Assembly: GCA_016802295.1 (NCBI GenBank)
Contig: JAESIW010000154.1
Location: forward strand, 558,252-622,251
DNA: 64,000 bases
Direction: 5' to 3'
Origin: Brachionus rotundiformis
Lineage: Eukaryota > Rotifera > Eurotatoria > Ploima > Brachionidae
In this document: positions 23,845 to 35,298 of the stretch, in pieces
Position numbering within the stretch: position 1 is the stretch's first letter
Layout: each line of letters begins with the position of its first letter
Program-made: the position numbers and the translations under genes
The notes under the pieces: model-generated
Database searches by the model: none
What the model saw: only the letters and a program-made list of their open reading frames with translations
What the model was told of the DNA's origin: nothing

Positions 23845-26082
23845 ATGTCCAAGAGTAGGAGTCGTTCGCCATCAAGGCGTTATAGCAAAAAAATCCGCAA
23901 TAGCGATGATGTAGAATACACCGACAGCAAATATGTGGACTTAAGAGATAAACTGAACGAAATGAGGAGACCAAAAGAGCAAAATGTCTCCAGACTCGAT
24001 CAAAACAAAGATATCAAAAGAGATCAGGTAACTAGGTCTAAGCGAATTTTAAATGAGGCTGAAATTAGCGTGGTCATGAGTGAAGAAGAATCTGATACAG
24101 AATTGGAAATTGGTAAAAGTTCAGAAGACCATACAAGTACAGCTAAGCGGTTTAGATCACGTTCAAGAACAGTTTCCAAAGAAACAGTTACCGACTCTGA
24201 TACAGATGGTGAAGGTAGAGATAGAACTCTTAGTAGAGAAAGTATTAGAGATGAAAAATCAAGTCAGAGAAGTGCTTCTACCAAGAGTGGCACTCGCACT
24301 AGATCAGGTATTACAAAAAATTAATTTTTACAGCAAATTTTATTAAGATAGGTTAACAATTATTCAAAAAATATTTTATTTAATTTTTTAATATTCTATT
24401 ATATTATCTAATATTAGATAATTTTTTTGTTGGGTTAATAATTAAAAAATATATTGACAAAAAAGCTCAGTCATTAGAAATTTCATCATTTTTTACAAGC
24501 TAGTTGAATGAACACCAGGCAAGCGTTCCTAGCCTGAAATACGACGCAAATTACATCATCATAGCTTTTGATAGATTTTTATTTTATTAATAAAATAAAA
24601 TTATAAATTAAATTAATAGAACCACAAGTCAATCTTAGTGAAAACTATTTTATTTTTTAGTTCAAGTTTGTAATAAAGGACTAGTGAAACTAAAATATAT
24701 TTTTGGGACTGATAAATATTTTTCTAATGAGTATTTTAAATTGTCTTAAATTTAAATTTTCAAATATATTGCAAATAAAACTACTTTATTATATTATCTA
24801 TTAAAAAAAAAAATGAATTTTAATTAATTTAAAAATATTTATTTTTTTATTCTAAATTATGTCTGTTTTAGTAAGTGGTGAAAGAGAAGCGGTGTCACCA
24901 GATGTTGGTGAAAAACCATCTTTACCTAGACCAGAAATGATTGACGCATGTGAGCAAACAACAGAAAGTATGCCCGATACAGTTACTTACTACTGCGCTA
25001 CACAGGGTTGTCGTAGTGTAGAGGAATTCGAATGTCTGAATAAAATAGAAGAAGGTGCTTATGGTGTAGTGTTTAGAGCAAAGGACAAAAAGACCAATGA
25101 ACAGGTAGCTCTTAAAAGGCTTAAAATGGAAAAAGAAAAAGACGGATTTCCCATAACATCACTGCGAGAAGTGGACACTTTGCTTAAATGTCGACATCCG
25201 AATATTGTTTCTGTGCGCGAGATTGTAGTTGGATCTAATATGGACAAGATTTACATGGTAATGGAGTTTGTAGAACATGATCTGAAGAGCTTGATGCAAT
25301 ATGGAATGAAAAATCCATTTCTTATGTCCGAAGTAAAATGTCTAATGCTTCAGCTGCTCAGTGGTATTGCTCATCTACATGATAACTGGATTATTCACCG
25401 GGATTTAAAGACTTCTAATCTGTTGCTCAGTCACAAAGGTATTTTGAAGATTGCCGATTTTGGTCTAGCCAGAGAATATGGCTCACCATTAAAAGAATAC
25501 ACACCTATCGTAGTGACTCTCTGGTACCGTAGTCCTGAGCTTTTGCTCAACACAAAAAAGTACTCGACAGCTATTGACATGTGGTCGGTAGGGTGCATTT
25601 TTGGCGAGCTAATGCTCATGAAAGCTTTGTTTCCAGGTAAAAATGAGAAAGATCAATTGGATAAAATATTCAAAGATTTGGGAACTCCGACAGATAAAAT
25701 TTGGCCTGGCTTTAGGGACTTACCATTGGCTCAAAAGTTGAATTTTCCAAACTTTCCATACAATACTCTAAGGTCACGATTTGGAAAATATCTAAGCGAA
25801 AAAGGCTTTGAGTTGATTAACAAATTGTTGACCTATGATCCTTATAGAAGAATTACTGCCGAAGACGCACTCAAGCATGAATTTTTCAAGGAGACGCCCA
25901 AACCAATTGATCCGAGTATATTTCCCACATGGCCCGCTAAAAGTGAGGGCTTGAGCAGGAAAAAAATGCCACAAGATAGTGAACCAAAAGCACCTAGTGC
26001 TGGTAAAATGTATGAAAAATTACTTGAAGATGAGGGATTTGTACTACATGGTTCTGTAGCTCCGTTTCAGTTAAGAATGTAA
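23845..26082 (+). CDS. CDK11: Cyclin-dependent kinase 11 (PITSLRE kinase)
   Basis: Exons 23845-24307 and 24872-26082 join in phase 1 (TCA G|TA AGT) to 557 residues. The first exon codes an Arg/Ser- and Glu/Asp-rich region (MSKSRSRSPSRRY) like the charged N-terminal half of CDK11. The second codes the kinase: CRSVEEFECLNKIEEGAYGVV glycine loop, VALKR lysine, the diagnostic PITSLRE helix (about 248-254), HRDLKTSN, DFGLAREYGSPLKEYTP activation loop and FPTWPAKSE after the kinase. CDK11 with cyclin L acts in transcription and splicing and, as a shorter kinase-only form in vertebrates, in mitosis. The APE motif reads SPE. An ATG at 24859, inside the intron and in frame with the kinase, could start a 407-residue short form if the intron is kept. 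Confidence 0.92.
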
Positions 26083-26179
26083 AACCAAATTAATTTTTTT
26101 CGTATTAAAATTTTATTTTGTAAATAGTAAATAAAAAATTTCAAATTGATATTTATTTTATAATATTTTATCAAAAAAT

Positions 26180-27045
26180 TTTAACAAACATTTCTACTTC
26201 ACCAAATAATTATTAAATACTTCACCAAAATAAATCACCAAAAAAATATTAAAAAATGAACCAAATAAATATATTTTTCACCAAAACAATTTTATTTCAC
26301 CAAAAAAAATATTATTTTTTCACCAAATTTATTAATTGTTTTAAACCAAAAAAATATTTATTTCAACCAAAATAAAAGTTTTTATCACCAATAATAATAC
26401 AAATATAACCAAAAAATAATTACTGAATTATCAAGGCTTGTTTTGCCTTTGCAGGTCTTCCAGGTTTTCTCTTTTCGTCGATAGGAATATTTTTCGCTGA
26501 TAGTGGTATTTCACATTCAGGAATATTTAGAATTTTTTATATACCAATTAAGTGCTTGCAAATGTTATTCTTGATGTACCATCTACATGAACATTTTCCG
26601 TTCTTGAAATCGACTATACTACATCATCACTAGTATCTTGATAAACAAGTACGTTTTCACTTGATGACGATACTGTGTTATCTTGAATCACCGTTGTTGC
26701 CATCGTATCGATTGAGTTTCAATTGATTTTTTAAGGATTTGTAGTAAAATTACAAAACGAAAAATACTTTTTATAATATTTTTGGTGAATAAAAAATTGA
26801 ATTGGTGAAATATAAATTAATTAGGTTAAATTAAGATTAATCTGGTTTAGAAAACTATTTTGAAATGGTGGTTTGATTTGCACAGGTAATTGTGATTTTT
26901 TGGTGTCAATTAAGAATAGATTTGCGACAAAAAACACCAATTAGATGTTAAATTTTGGTAATCGAGTTTCGCCTTAGATAATATTTTTTTGGTGATATTC
27001 TTTATTATTTTGGTGAATAAAAAAAATATTATTGGTGAACGATAA
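26180..27045 (-). mobile_element. Degenerate MULE-type DNA transposon with subterminal CACCAAA/TTTGGTG arrays
   Basis: The left 240 bp carry many copies of (T)TCACCAAA or ACCAAA, and the right 270 bp carry the complementary TTTGGTGAA, so the two sides form an inverted-repeat arrangement around a coding core. The core, on the minus strand, encodes transposase C-terminal sequence (see the pseudogene entry). Mutator-like elements with SWIM fingers are known in animals. Exact ends and target-site duplication were not found; limits are approximate. It lies about 100 bp after CDK11. Confidence 0.65.
26420..26703 (-). pseudogene. MULE transposase fragment with SWIM zinc finger
   Basis: Starting at an ATG at 26703 the frame runs about 30 codons to a stop. 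A second frame then gives a SWIM finger, CSCRWYIKNNICKHL (CxC-x8-CxH), a stop, and then a basic end with EKRKPGRPAKAKQAL, an AT-hook-like GRP motif before the final stop. This finger plus GRP end is the usual C-terminus of MULE transposases. Frameshift and stops make it non-functional, and the catalytic domain is absent. Confidence 0.7.
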
Positions 27046-28321
27046 TTGTATGCCAAATTAAATACGGTAAACTTGTGTTGACGACTCTAAGATTAAAACT
27101 AGATAAACCCCGAATATGGGATATTTACTCAAATAAAGCCCAAATTTAGCTTTTATTTTGACAAAAAATTATTAGTAACATAAGTAACATTTCAATTCGG
27201 GAATTCTATGCTCACTGGCTAAGTTTCAGCTTCAATTCAGCCAATTCTTTTTTTAAAACATACAAGTTATTTCATATTGTTGATGTCTATGTTAAGGTTG
27301 AAAAAAGCAGTCCGAAATTTTCGAAGCAAAATAAGCATGTGCTCGGGCTCAATGTTATAAGGATCTTATGGATTACTTGTAAATATTAGGAACCTAGAAT
27401 AATACAAGAATCGGCTCATTTTATATACTTTCGTCAACATTTGTTCGTGAAGAAAGAGAGGAGTATATGCGAAAGAATTATTTTGATGCACTGGTTTTGG
27501 TCAAAAGATTCAGGAAAGCCGGATCTTAATTACTTTTACAGTGAACTCAAAATGGCCAAAATTCAACGTGAGCTAAACGGTTTGCCATTTACAAGCAGAC
27601 CTTACATTTTTGTTTCGAGTATTTTATGCAAAATATAAGCAATTGTTAAAAATCTAATAGAAAGAAAATTTTGGCGCTGTAGATGCCTTTTTAGCAGGGT
27701 ACCATTTTTTCTGATAGCTTGGATTATTGGACTTGAAACGTGTTTTGCACACAAGTTTTCAAAAATGACTAAGTTGCACCTATCTAAATTTTAAATTCTT
27801 TATGAATTATTACTTTGATAATTAAAGACTTTTATTGTGAATCATTCTGAATGAAGGAATTATCTTAATTTTTAAAAATAATTAAGTCTAAGATTTTTTG
27901 TGGTGTTTGAAGCCGAATGGTTTTTGGCAAATTTTTTTTTAGAATAATCGATCATTAACCATTATTAAAAAAACGATATGAGCTTTTACGAAAAAATGTT
28001 TATCATATTGACTCATTCAATTAATAGGTTTATTTTTAACTTTTATAAAATGCAGAATAATATTTTTTTGATTGTATTAAAATTTTAATAATTACCAATA
28101 ATTTAAATAATTATCGTTGACATCAATTTATTTAAATCGATCAATAATAAATTGGAGTGGAAAAAAATTTAAATAAAAATGTAAAAAAAAAAAATTTTTT
28201 TTTGTTTTTTAATCAAACAGGTGTTCATATTTTGGACCGTATCAAATCTATTACTAATTTATTAAATAACGTTGATTAGTTTAAAACCAAAGACAAAAAC
28301 AAAACAAATCGAAACAAAAAA
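27046..28321. other. Spacer with one unrecognised open frame
   Basis: A plus-strand frame at about 27441-27638 (word HWFWSKDSGKPDLNYF) looks codon-like but has no start context or neighbours that I can join. It may be another transposon scrap. The rest is AT-rich. Confidence 0.3.
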
Positions 28322-30859
28322 TTATTTTTTAATCGCTGGCGATTTACCTTTTACGACCACTGGTTTATTTTTGATAATGCCATTTTTCTTCTTGCCTTTC
28401 TTCGAGTGCACAGACTTTTTTCTTTTGATTTTTCTGAGTAGATCTTTATTGGACACTCTGTTCGATGGCTCCTTGACACGGAAAATTCTCACAATCCAAT
28501 GTTCAGAAGTGAAAGCCCTTGTGAAAAAAATTACCATCTTCTTTCCATGAAAAAACTTACTCTTCAAGATGCTCAAGCTTGAAATTTTTGTTTCCAATTT
28601 CGACATTTCTGGTGCGATCGAAACCCGGTGGGGTTCGATAGTCCACTTGTATCTCACCAAATCGGTAGTAACTAAGCTTGTACATGAGACAATTTAGAAG
28701 TGTCTGTGAGCCACCAGCGTCAACTCTGAACTCGCCCTGCTCGGTAAAATAATCTGACTCGCGGATGTCTTTTGGATGTTCTCCCTCAGCTATTCTGACC
28801 ATCCACAAAAACTTGTTTATATCATCACCAGAGTAGCCAATTAGACCACCAAAAATAACCAGCACATAGTCCACGTCCAGCTCTCTCATTATTTTATATG
28901 CCTCTGATTCATTCGAAGACATGGCTTTGCCAACCAGAGCTATGTGACTATTGTTCCAGGTATTGTTATCCACTAGTGTTGTGCGATTGCCCATTCCAGC
29001 TATTTGGTAACCATAATCCCACCATGACATGACTCGGGCATCATCTCGAGTATTTTTGCGCAGCCAGTAGTAGGCCTCGCGGAAATCGTCTATTATTTGT
29101 CTATGACCAGACTCACTGTAAGTGGCCAGTACAATACTGGGACTAGAATAGGCGTTTGATGTGACCCATGTGCAATGGACAGCGAAGAGAACCAGAAGAA
29201 CGGCCAGAGCGATCACAACCGCTGTTTTGACATTTGGATTGAGATTTTTTTCCTGTTGAGGCTTGGAAAGTGGGAAGCTACGTGGTACCTTTTCGTCATA
29301 CTGGCTCTTGTCTTTTGGCTCTTTGTCTTCAGACTTTCCTTGGCCCACGTTTTCATCATACAAATAATACTCAAGAGTTCTATATAAATTTTTAATTTAG
29401 TATTTTTTAAATTTAGATAAAAATTAATTCCTACTTGGAAAGAGCTATGGCAGATAAGACACACACTACTGGTGTTAGGGTCAAAATTAATCTGACCATT
29501 ACTCCGGCAAAATATGAAGCAAACACAGCATACAATACAACTTTAATAATATTAAATTAAAAATAATAAAATTATCTTTTAATAAAAAATTTTCCTACTA
29601 AAAACTCTTTCGTCATTTATTTCCTTGATACAGAACCAAACACCTGCTGGAAATATGCACACCAGAATATGCAGGTCGAAGAAAAACGAAGTCCATGTGG
29701 TTGGCTGATGCTCACTGACACTGGTAATGATTGGAATGTGTATTTTGGCATATCCAGTGTCCCAGAGCGAGTAGAAACGTCCACTCCATGGAGCAATGTA
29801 GCCCAGGTAAGTAAGTAGAACAACACCGGCAAAAACGACACCAGCGGCCACAGTTACCGCAAAGATAAAAAATGTCCTGAATTCTTTGGCACTCAACTTT
29901 GATTTTAAGTAATTCAAAAAAGCATAAGCTTGGATTAGAGCGAATGTTCCCGCTGCAGCCATGTGCTCACTGGTTCGAATGGGCTGAAAACCAACAAATG
30001 GAATTTGCATGGAAAGAATGGTACCAAGAATGTAGAAGACTGAGTAGGCTACATATATTCTGTCCGAATATCGGCCTATAATCATGAGAACAAACACATG
30101 TAGTGGTATCAAGTTAATGATGAAAACATATCCACCCCAGGCAGAGACCATGTAGAAGTATGAAAGAGCAGTCAAAATTGCCCAGAAAACCAATCCTGTC
30201 TTTACGCTTTTTATCCATAGATAATAGGTGAACATTAGCGCAAATATGGCAATGCCTTCGTTGTCATATGAGCCAGCAACTGAGCGACTGATGTAACCAG
30301 GAACTATGCCAATGAATGCCGCGGCGAACAGACCTGCGCCTTGACTCCATAGTTCTTTGGTCAACAAATAGGTCGAAATGGCTGTGAGACCGCTGAAAAA
30401 AGGCGCCAAAAAGACGCAAATCTCTCTAATGTGAATTGTGATGTTCATATTGGACAATAGCCAGTGTATGCCTCCAGAAGTGATCATAAGACCAGGGTAT
30501 ACTGTACCTCCGACTATGCGGCCTAGTGGATACCAAGCTCGCTCGTCGAACCAGTTCAAAAATTCATAAAAGCTAGTGGTTACCATGTGATATGTGGCTC
30601 TATAGTTAAACCAAGGGTCAAACTCATGGATTATGCTCTCGTATCGGATCACAGAGAACAAACGGCTGGCAAAGCCGGTCAACCAAATGCAGCCAAGGCA
30701 AGCAACTATTAGAATTGTTTTGACACCAGTGGGATCATGTGCATCATTTTTAGAGTGTGACACATTTTCTTGAGGCTCTTGTTGGGGCGTTTTTTGTGCC
30801 GCTATGCTGGTCGAAGCCTTTGATGTACTCGGCACGTTACGTTTAGTAACGTTAGACAT
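28322..30859 (-). CDS. STT3B: Oligosaccharyltransferase catalytic subunit STT3 (STT3B-like)
   Basis: Exons 29599-30859, 29435-29540, 28561-29379 and 28322-28517 join in matching phases to 793 residues. STT3 transfers the preassembled glycan from dolichol to Asn in nascent proteins in the ER. Visible motifs: HEFDPWFNYR (first acidic motif), SVAGSYDNEG, NDERVF leading into YFAGVMVRLILTLTP, and the catalytic WWDYG in MSWWDYGYQIAGMGNRTT. The C-terminal luminal domain ends EAFTSEHWIVRIFRVK, followed by a lysine-rich tail. The long N-terminal extension before TGVKTIL and the length favour STT3B over STT3A (about 705). The second exon, 106 nt, is too short to stand out alone but carries the conserved YFAGVMVRL block. 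Confidence 0.93.
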
Positions 30860-32390
30860 TTTTTCTTAAATAAAAAGTTAAATTAATAAAAAAATTCTTT
30901 ATTATAAAGTTTATTTTTGATATATGTGCCTTCATCATCACATAAAATACAGTAATTTTATTTGTCTTTTCTGAAATTAATTTAAATTTTAATGTAAGTA
31001 CTAGTCTAAATTAAAAATTATCTTAAAGGAAATAAAACAAGTGAAAAAAATCAATATAAATTAAAAAATATATAAAATAAATTATTTTTGGCTTATATTA
31101 GCTTTGAATCGATTTTTGAGCTCATTGTTCAGCAAGTAATTAGTTTAATAGGAAATTCTAAATTGACACGTGGATTAAAAATTTTAATATATTGAAAATT
31201 TTAGTCTTTGCTTGTTTCCGCTTAAATTGTCTTTTATAAAAAGAGATAATATGAATTATATGCCCTTTAAATACTTATTATTTAGATAAATTAAAATGTA
31301 TCATAATTTTCAATTATTCGTTTATTTTTAATAAAAATTTTTAAAAAATGTCCAAACAATTTTAAAAGCTTAATTTGGCAAGGGCTTCTCTAGCTAAATG
31401 AACATCCAATGGTTAAAAATACCTTAACCAGTTTTCCAATTATGAGTATTGACTTGAAAAATGCAAATAGAAAATAATTTCTAACAAATAGAGTACCAGA
31501 AGGCAATTATTTCCATCTGGCCATTAGATTTTCGATAAATGCAGTGTAATGCACATTGGATTAATAGATTCTTTGATCATGTCATTTGTCGTAGACATGG
31601 TACTAAATTTTTATAAAAAATTATTAAAATAGATCCTGTTATTTAAATTAAAAATTTATTAAATTAAGATTTCAACAACTAGTTTTAAAGCTTTAGCTTT
31701 GTATCTTAAAAAGTTTTTTCAAATTATTAAAAAAATAATAATTTTATTAATTGATTAGAAATTGTTCAAACATTAAAATTTAAAAAATCTTAAAAATTTT
31801 TCTTTAAGATCATAAAGCATTTTGAAATTTTTAAAATTAAATTAAAAAAATTTCTTGGGTCTTTTAGTGTTAAGCCATTACCAGACATTACCAATCATTA
31901 CATTTTCAAGAGTTTTTTTGGTTAATTTCTTTATACCATGTATTCGATAGATATTGGGCAATGCATATGCTATGAACGAGAAAAATTTTAATTTAAGATC
32001 AAATAAAATTTCGTTTACTAATGTTGAAACAATTTCTAATCAGTAATAAAATTATTATTTTTTTAATAATTTGAAAAAACTTTTTGCTTCAAAAAAAGTT
32101 GTTTATCTTGATCAGTTAAATTTAATAATAACTTGAATATATGTTTTATATAATGATAAATAATTAAAAAATAATTTCTTTAGATAATAGAATTCAGTAT
32201 AAATTTTATTTAAATCCTGATTAATGATATTAAGAAAAAAATATTTCAAATTATTTAATTATTTAAAACAAGTTTTTTTCCAATTTTTGAATTTTTTCCA
32301 ATATCAATCAATTTTTTTACCTAATAATACTGAATAATTAGTTTATCGTTCTATATGGCTATTAATATAACTCTTGATTGACACACAAGT
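30860..32390. other. AT-rich spacer, nothing recognised
   Basis: 5' flank of STT3. A small GC-raised patch at about 31500-31600 has short open frames without a known product. Confidence 0.45.
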
Positions 32391-32399
32391 CAATCGTTT

Positions 32400-32620
32400 G
32401 TCTTCACTCTGGCTTCTTCTCATCTCATTTCCACGTCTTGTGGTGTCTATTGAATAGCTCTGTTTGTTTGTTATTAGTATTCTTTTCATTCTGAGTACAT
32501 GTCCAAGCCATTGCAGTTTTTTTACATTGACTCATAGGCTCTGACTTTTTGACAGTGTTCCAAGTCATTGAATTGTTGAATTGGTAGATTAAAACTGATA
32601 ATAGAATAAATTCATTCATT
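32400..32620 (-). mobile_element. 3' fragment of an RTE-like non-LTR retrotransposon
   Basis: Minus-strand words KSEPMSQC, and in another frame LQWLGHVLRMK, match the C-terminal end of RTE-type reverse transcriptases, and the same words occur in the element at 63484-64000 of this window. Frames are broken. Only the tail is left. Confidence 0.6.
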
Positions 32621-33370
32621 GTCATTTTATTTATGATTTTACAGAGAAGTAAAGGAAGCTGATTATTTGGGTTAACATAAGTAAAAATTTAATTGAACAA
32701 ACCATATTCAGGGTGAACCTTTGGCTCACTCTTAGGTGCATTTTAGATATTGGAATTGAATTTTGAATCACTTGGAACTTTTTTAGTTTAATGAATTTTA
32801 GATAAAGATAAAAGTAGTCTACAGTTGAACCTATGTGATTAAGCTAAGATTATTTTTTCCTGGAATTACTAAATAGAATATTTGGAAAGCTTTAAAGGCT
32901 TCCAAATGGTTGTTTAGAGAGTTCTTAATCAAAAGGCTGCATCCAGAATGGAAAAGAATTTTAAGAGATTTTTTTTTTGGTATTTTAGATAAGAAAACAT
33001 ATTGTCAATTCACTTTTTTTTATGAATTGAGATAAGATACAAAAAAGCTTTGGATTTTTTACTAAATAAGATAATTTTTTTGCTCAATAAAAAAATTAAA
33101 TTTTCTCTAATTAACTAATTAAATAAATCCATTAGTATTTGTCTATGATCACTTAGGTTTTAGTCATTAAAGTTTATAAAGGAAAATTCATTTGATAAAT
33201 TATTTATCATTTTATTGTTTATCGATTATAAAAAAAATTGCTTATTAGTAAAATCTTTAAAAATGATTGATTGACAATACCAAGAGTGAACACGATGGTA
33301 AAGAGTGATCTTAATCACGTGTCCAAATGCAACAATTTATAAATTAAAATAAAAAGAAATTAAGTAAAAA
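32621..33370. other. AT-rich spacer upstream of MTHFS
   Basis: Nothing recognised. Confidence 0.4.
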
Positions 33371-34033
33371 ATGCAATCAAGTGTTTTTCAATTAAAATCA
33401 AATTTAAGAAAATTGATAAAATCGACGCTTAAAAATTTAAGTGTTGAAGAGAAACAACGCCAAACAGACACAGTCTTGAGGTCTTTGGTAAACAGTGATC
33501 GCTTTAGAAATTCTAAAAATGTAGCTTTATATTTGGCAATGAAGCATGAAGAAATAGACACAAATCAATTGATAGAAAAAATTCTAAGAGATCAATGCCG
33601 AAACAAGCGTATCTATGTACCTCATATAGAATTTTCGACCAATAGTTCCCAGTCGTCTGACATGGTATTCTACGAACTCAAAAATCTAAATCAATACGAA
33701 ACAGATATGAACACCGACAATAGATACAATATTAGGCAGTTTAACGATGTGTCCAGAATGGAAAAGGCTGACGAAAGCACTTTTGATTTGGTAATTGTTC
33801 CGGGTCTAGCTTTTGGCATTGATAAAAATTCTCTGGACAAAAAAATAACTCGCATGGGGCGTGGTAAAGGCTACTATGACAATTTTTTGAAAAAAATTCC
33901 CAATTGCCACACAATAGCAATTGGCTTTAATGAACAATTTTTGCCAATTAATTCAGAAATAGATATGGATCTGCCATATGACGAAAGTGACGTAAAGCTG
34001 AATCAATTTATTTGTGACAAAGTTCAAATTTAG
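33371..34033 (+). CDS. MTHFS: 5-formyltetrahydrofolate cyclo-ligase (MTHFS)
   Basis: Single-exon frame of 220 residues, near the usual 200. It converts 5-formyl-THF to 5,10-methenyl-THF with ATP. The N-terminal helix region (KSNLRKLIKSTLKNLS) and the ALYLAMKHEEIDT segment for substrate binding are as in the family. The signature FDLVIVPGLAFG is followed by RMGRGKGYYD, the phosphate-binding loop. The cytosolic enzyme clears the formyl-folate storage form. It is convergent with the Na,K-ATPase beta gene, 293 bp apart. Confidence 0.92.
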   Translation: MQSSVFQLKSNLRKLIKSTLKNLSVEEKQRQTDTVLRSLVNSDRFRNSKNVALYLAMKHEEIDTNQLIEKILRDQCRNKRIYVPHIEFSTNSSQSSDMVFYELKNLNQYETDMNTDNRYNIRQFNDVSRMEKADESTFDLVIVPGLAFGIDKNSLDKKITRMGRGKGYYDNFLKKIPNCHTIAIGFNEQFLPINSEIDMDLPYDESDVKLNQFICDKVQI

Positions 34034-34326
34034 ATCTTTAACTTTACTCAATAAAAATTCTGAATAAAAAAAAAATACATTCTTAAATAGATTTTTTGTC
34101 AATTATCTTGTATTTTTTATAAATCAAAAAATGAGATAAATTTAAACGCAAAATTGATCCTGATTTTTTATCTAAATAATGTGCTAGAATTGCCAAAACA
34201 AAGAATTCCTAGCTTTACCAGATTAAAAAAAATTCTATACACATTAAATATTTACATTTTTTTAATTTAATAATCTTGAAAAATGTTTAAACTAAAAATT
34301 TATTTGAAAACAAAAAAAAAGATTAA

Positions 34327-35298
34327 TTAATTAGCGACAAATAGTTGAAATTTTACCATACCACGTCTGTTAATGCGGTCAGTGTTATCTATATTTTTGG
34401 CATAAGCCTTGCACTCGACATTAACCATCACATTTTTGGTCACATTTTTAAAATGAACAAAAATCAATGGTGACAAGTAATTTGGTTGATTTCTGTATGG
34501 GAAATACTTGAAATTGATTCCACCAATTTCCGAATTAGGATAGCTAGAATAGTAGTCAACATCGCCAATGTTGTCTGTATCCGCCGGATACTCTCCTTTG
34601 CAATCTACGAAAACAAATTTATCATCTGAATTTAATTTTGTAAGAGCTTTTGGCAAATTGGCAGTGCTGTATCTCGGAAACCAGCCATAAATTCTGTTCA
34701 ACTTGACCACAATACATGGCGTGCCAGAGCTCATTCCGAAATTTTTTGACTTGGCACATGGTGTCCCTTCAATCACTTTGCTGTAATCAAAATTCACACT
34801 TCTGCCATGAGCTCCTATAAAGCTTGTATTTCTTCCACCTTCATAAGACTGAAGGAAAATGTCCAAATAATGGTAGGTGGTCTTCCAGTTGGACATATTT
34901 AATTCAATAAGTTCGCTCTCAGGGTCTACTTGTGGTCGAAAGCCTAGTCCCGGATTAACTGAATTAAAGTTCATTACACTCTCTTTGTTGTAATAGGTTG
35001 GAGTTTTCCGGTCAATGGTTTGGTAAAAAACTGCCAAGCATAATAAAAAAAAACCGGCCAAACCTCCATAAAAAATGCCATAGAAAACACTCAATTTAAA
35101 CCATGATTTGGAATCTCGACCTAAAAATTCCCTATATTCCGAATTGTAGATGCCTTTTTTGCTGTCCAGCAAACTTGCGCCCAAACTTTTTTTACTTTTG
35201 TTTAGTTCTTCAATTTTCTGGCCAGTTTCGATCAAGCTGTCTGCAGCTTCTTCGACTATGGTGTTGCGGCGTTTGTATTTTGGCGGCTCCATTGGCAA
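34327..35298 (-). CDS. ATP1B: Na+/K+-ATPase beta subunit
   Basis: Single-exon frame of 323 residues. It has a cytosolic N-terminus with YREFLGRDSKSWFKLSVFYG, one transmembrane helix (about 72-93) and a large glycosylated ectodomain. Family blocks: NPGLGFRPQ, GTPCIVVKLNRIYGW, and VMVNVECKAYAKNI near the end; the usual NYLSPL-FVHF strand is there. The beta subunit folds and traffics the alpha pump. Only four ectodomain cysteines are present (two GTPC, VDCKGEYP, VECKAY), against six in vertebrate beta subunits: the first disulfide pair appears missing. A stretch of about 50 residues at the N-terminus is rich in Lys, Ser and Glu. Confidence 0.9.
   Translation of the reverse strand: MPMEPPKYKRRNTIVEEAADSLIETGQKIEELNKSKKSLGASLLDSKKGIYNSEYREFLGRDSKSWFKLSVFYGIFYGGLAGFFLLCLAVFYQTIDRKTPTYYNKESVMNFNSVNPGLGFRPQVDPESELIELNMSNWKTTYHYLDIFLQSYEGGRNTSFIGAHGRSVNFDYSKVIEGTPCAKSKNFGMSSGTPCIVVKLNRIYGWFPRYSTANLPKALTKLNSDDKFVFVDCKGEYPADTDNIGDVDYYSSYPNSEIGGINFKYFPYRNQPNYLSPLIFVHFKNVTKNVMVNVECKAYAKNIDNTDRINRRGMVKFQLFVAN

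Noticed and set aside
24859..26082. Kinase frame as a complete, separate gene starting at 24859
   Set aside because: The phase match of 24307|24872 and the RS-rich upstream frame fit one CDK11 gene; the ATG is kept only as a possible alternative start.
26190..26430. CACCAAA repeats as a CRISPR-like array
   Set aside because: Motifs are short and irregularly spaced, the genome is eukaryotic, and the other arm is inverted, as in a transposon.
27441..27638. Plus-strand frame near the MULE element
   Set aside because: Codon-like but no match to a transposase domain I know and no supporting splice or promoter context.
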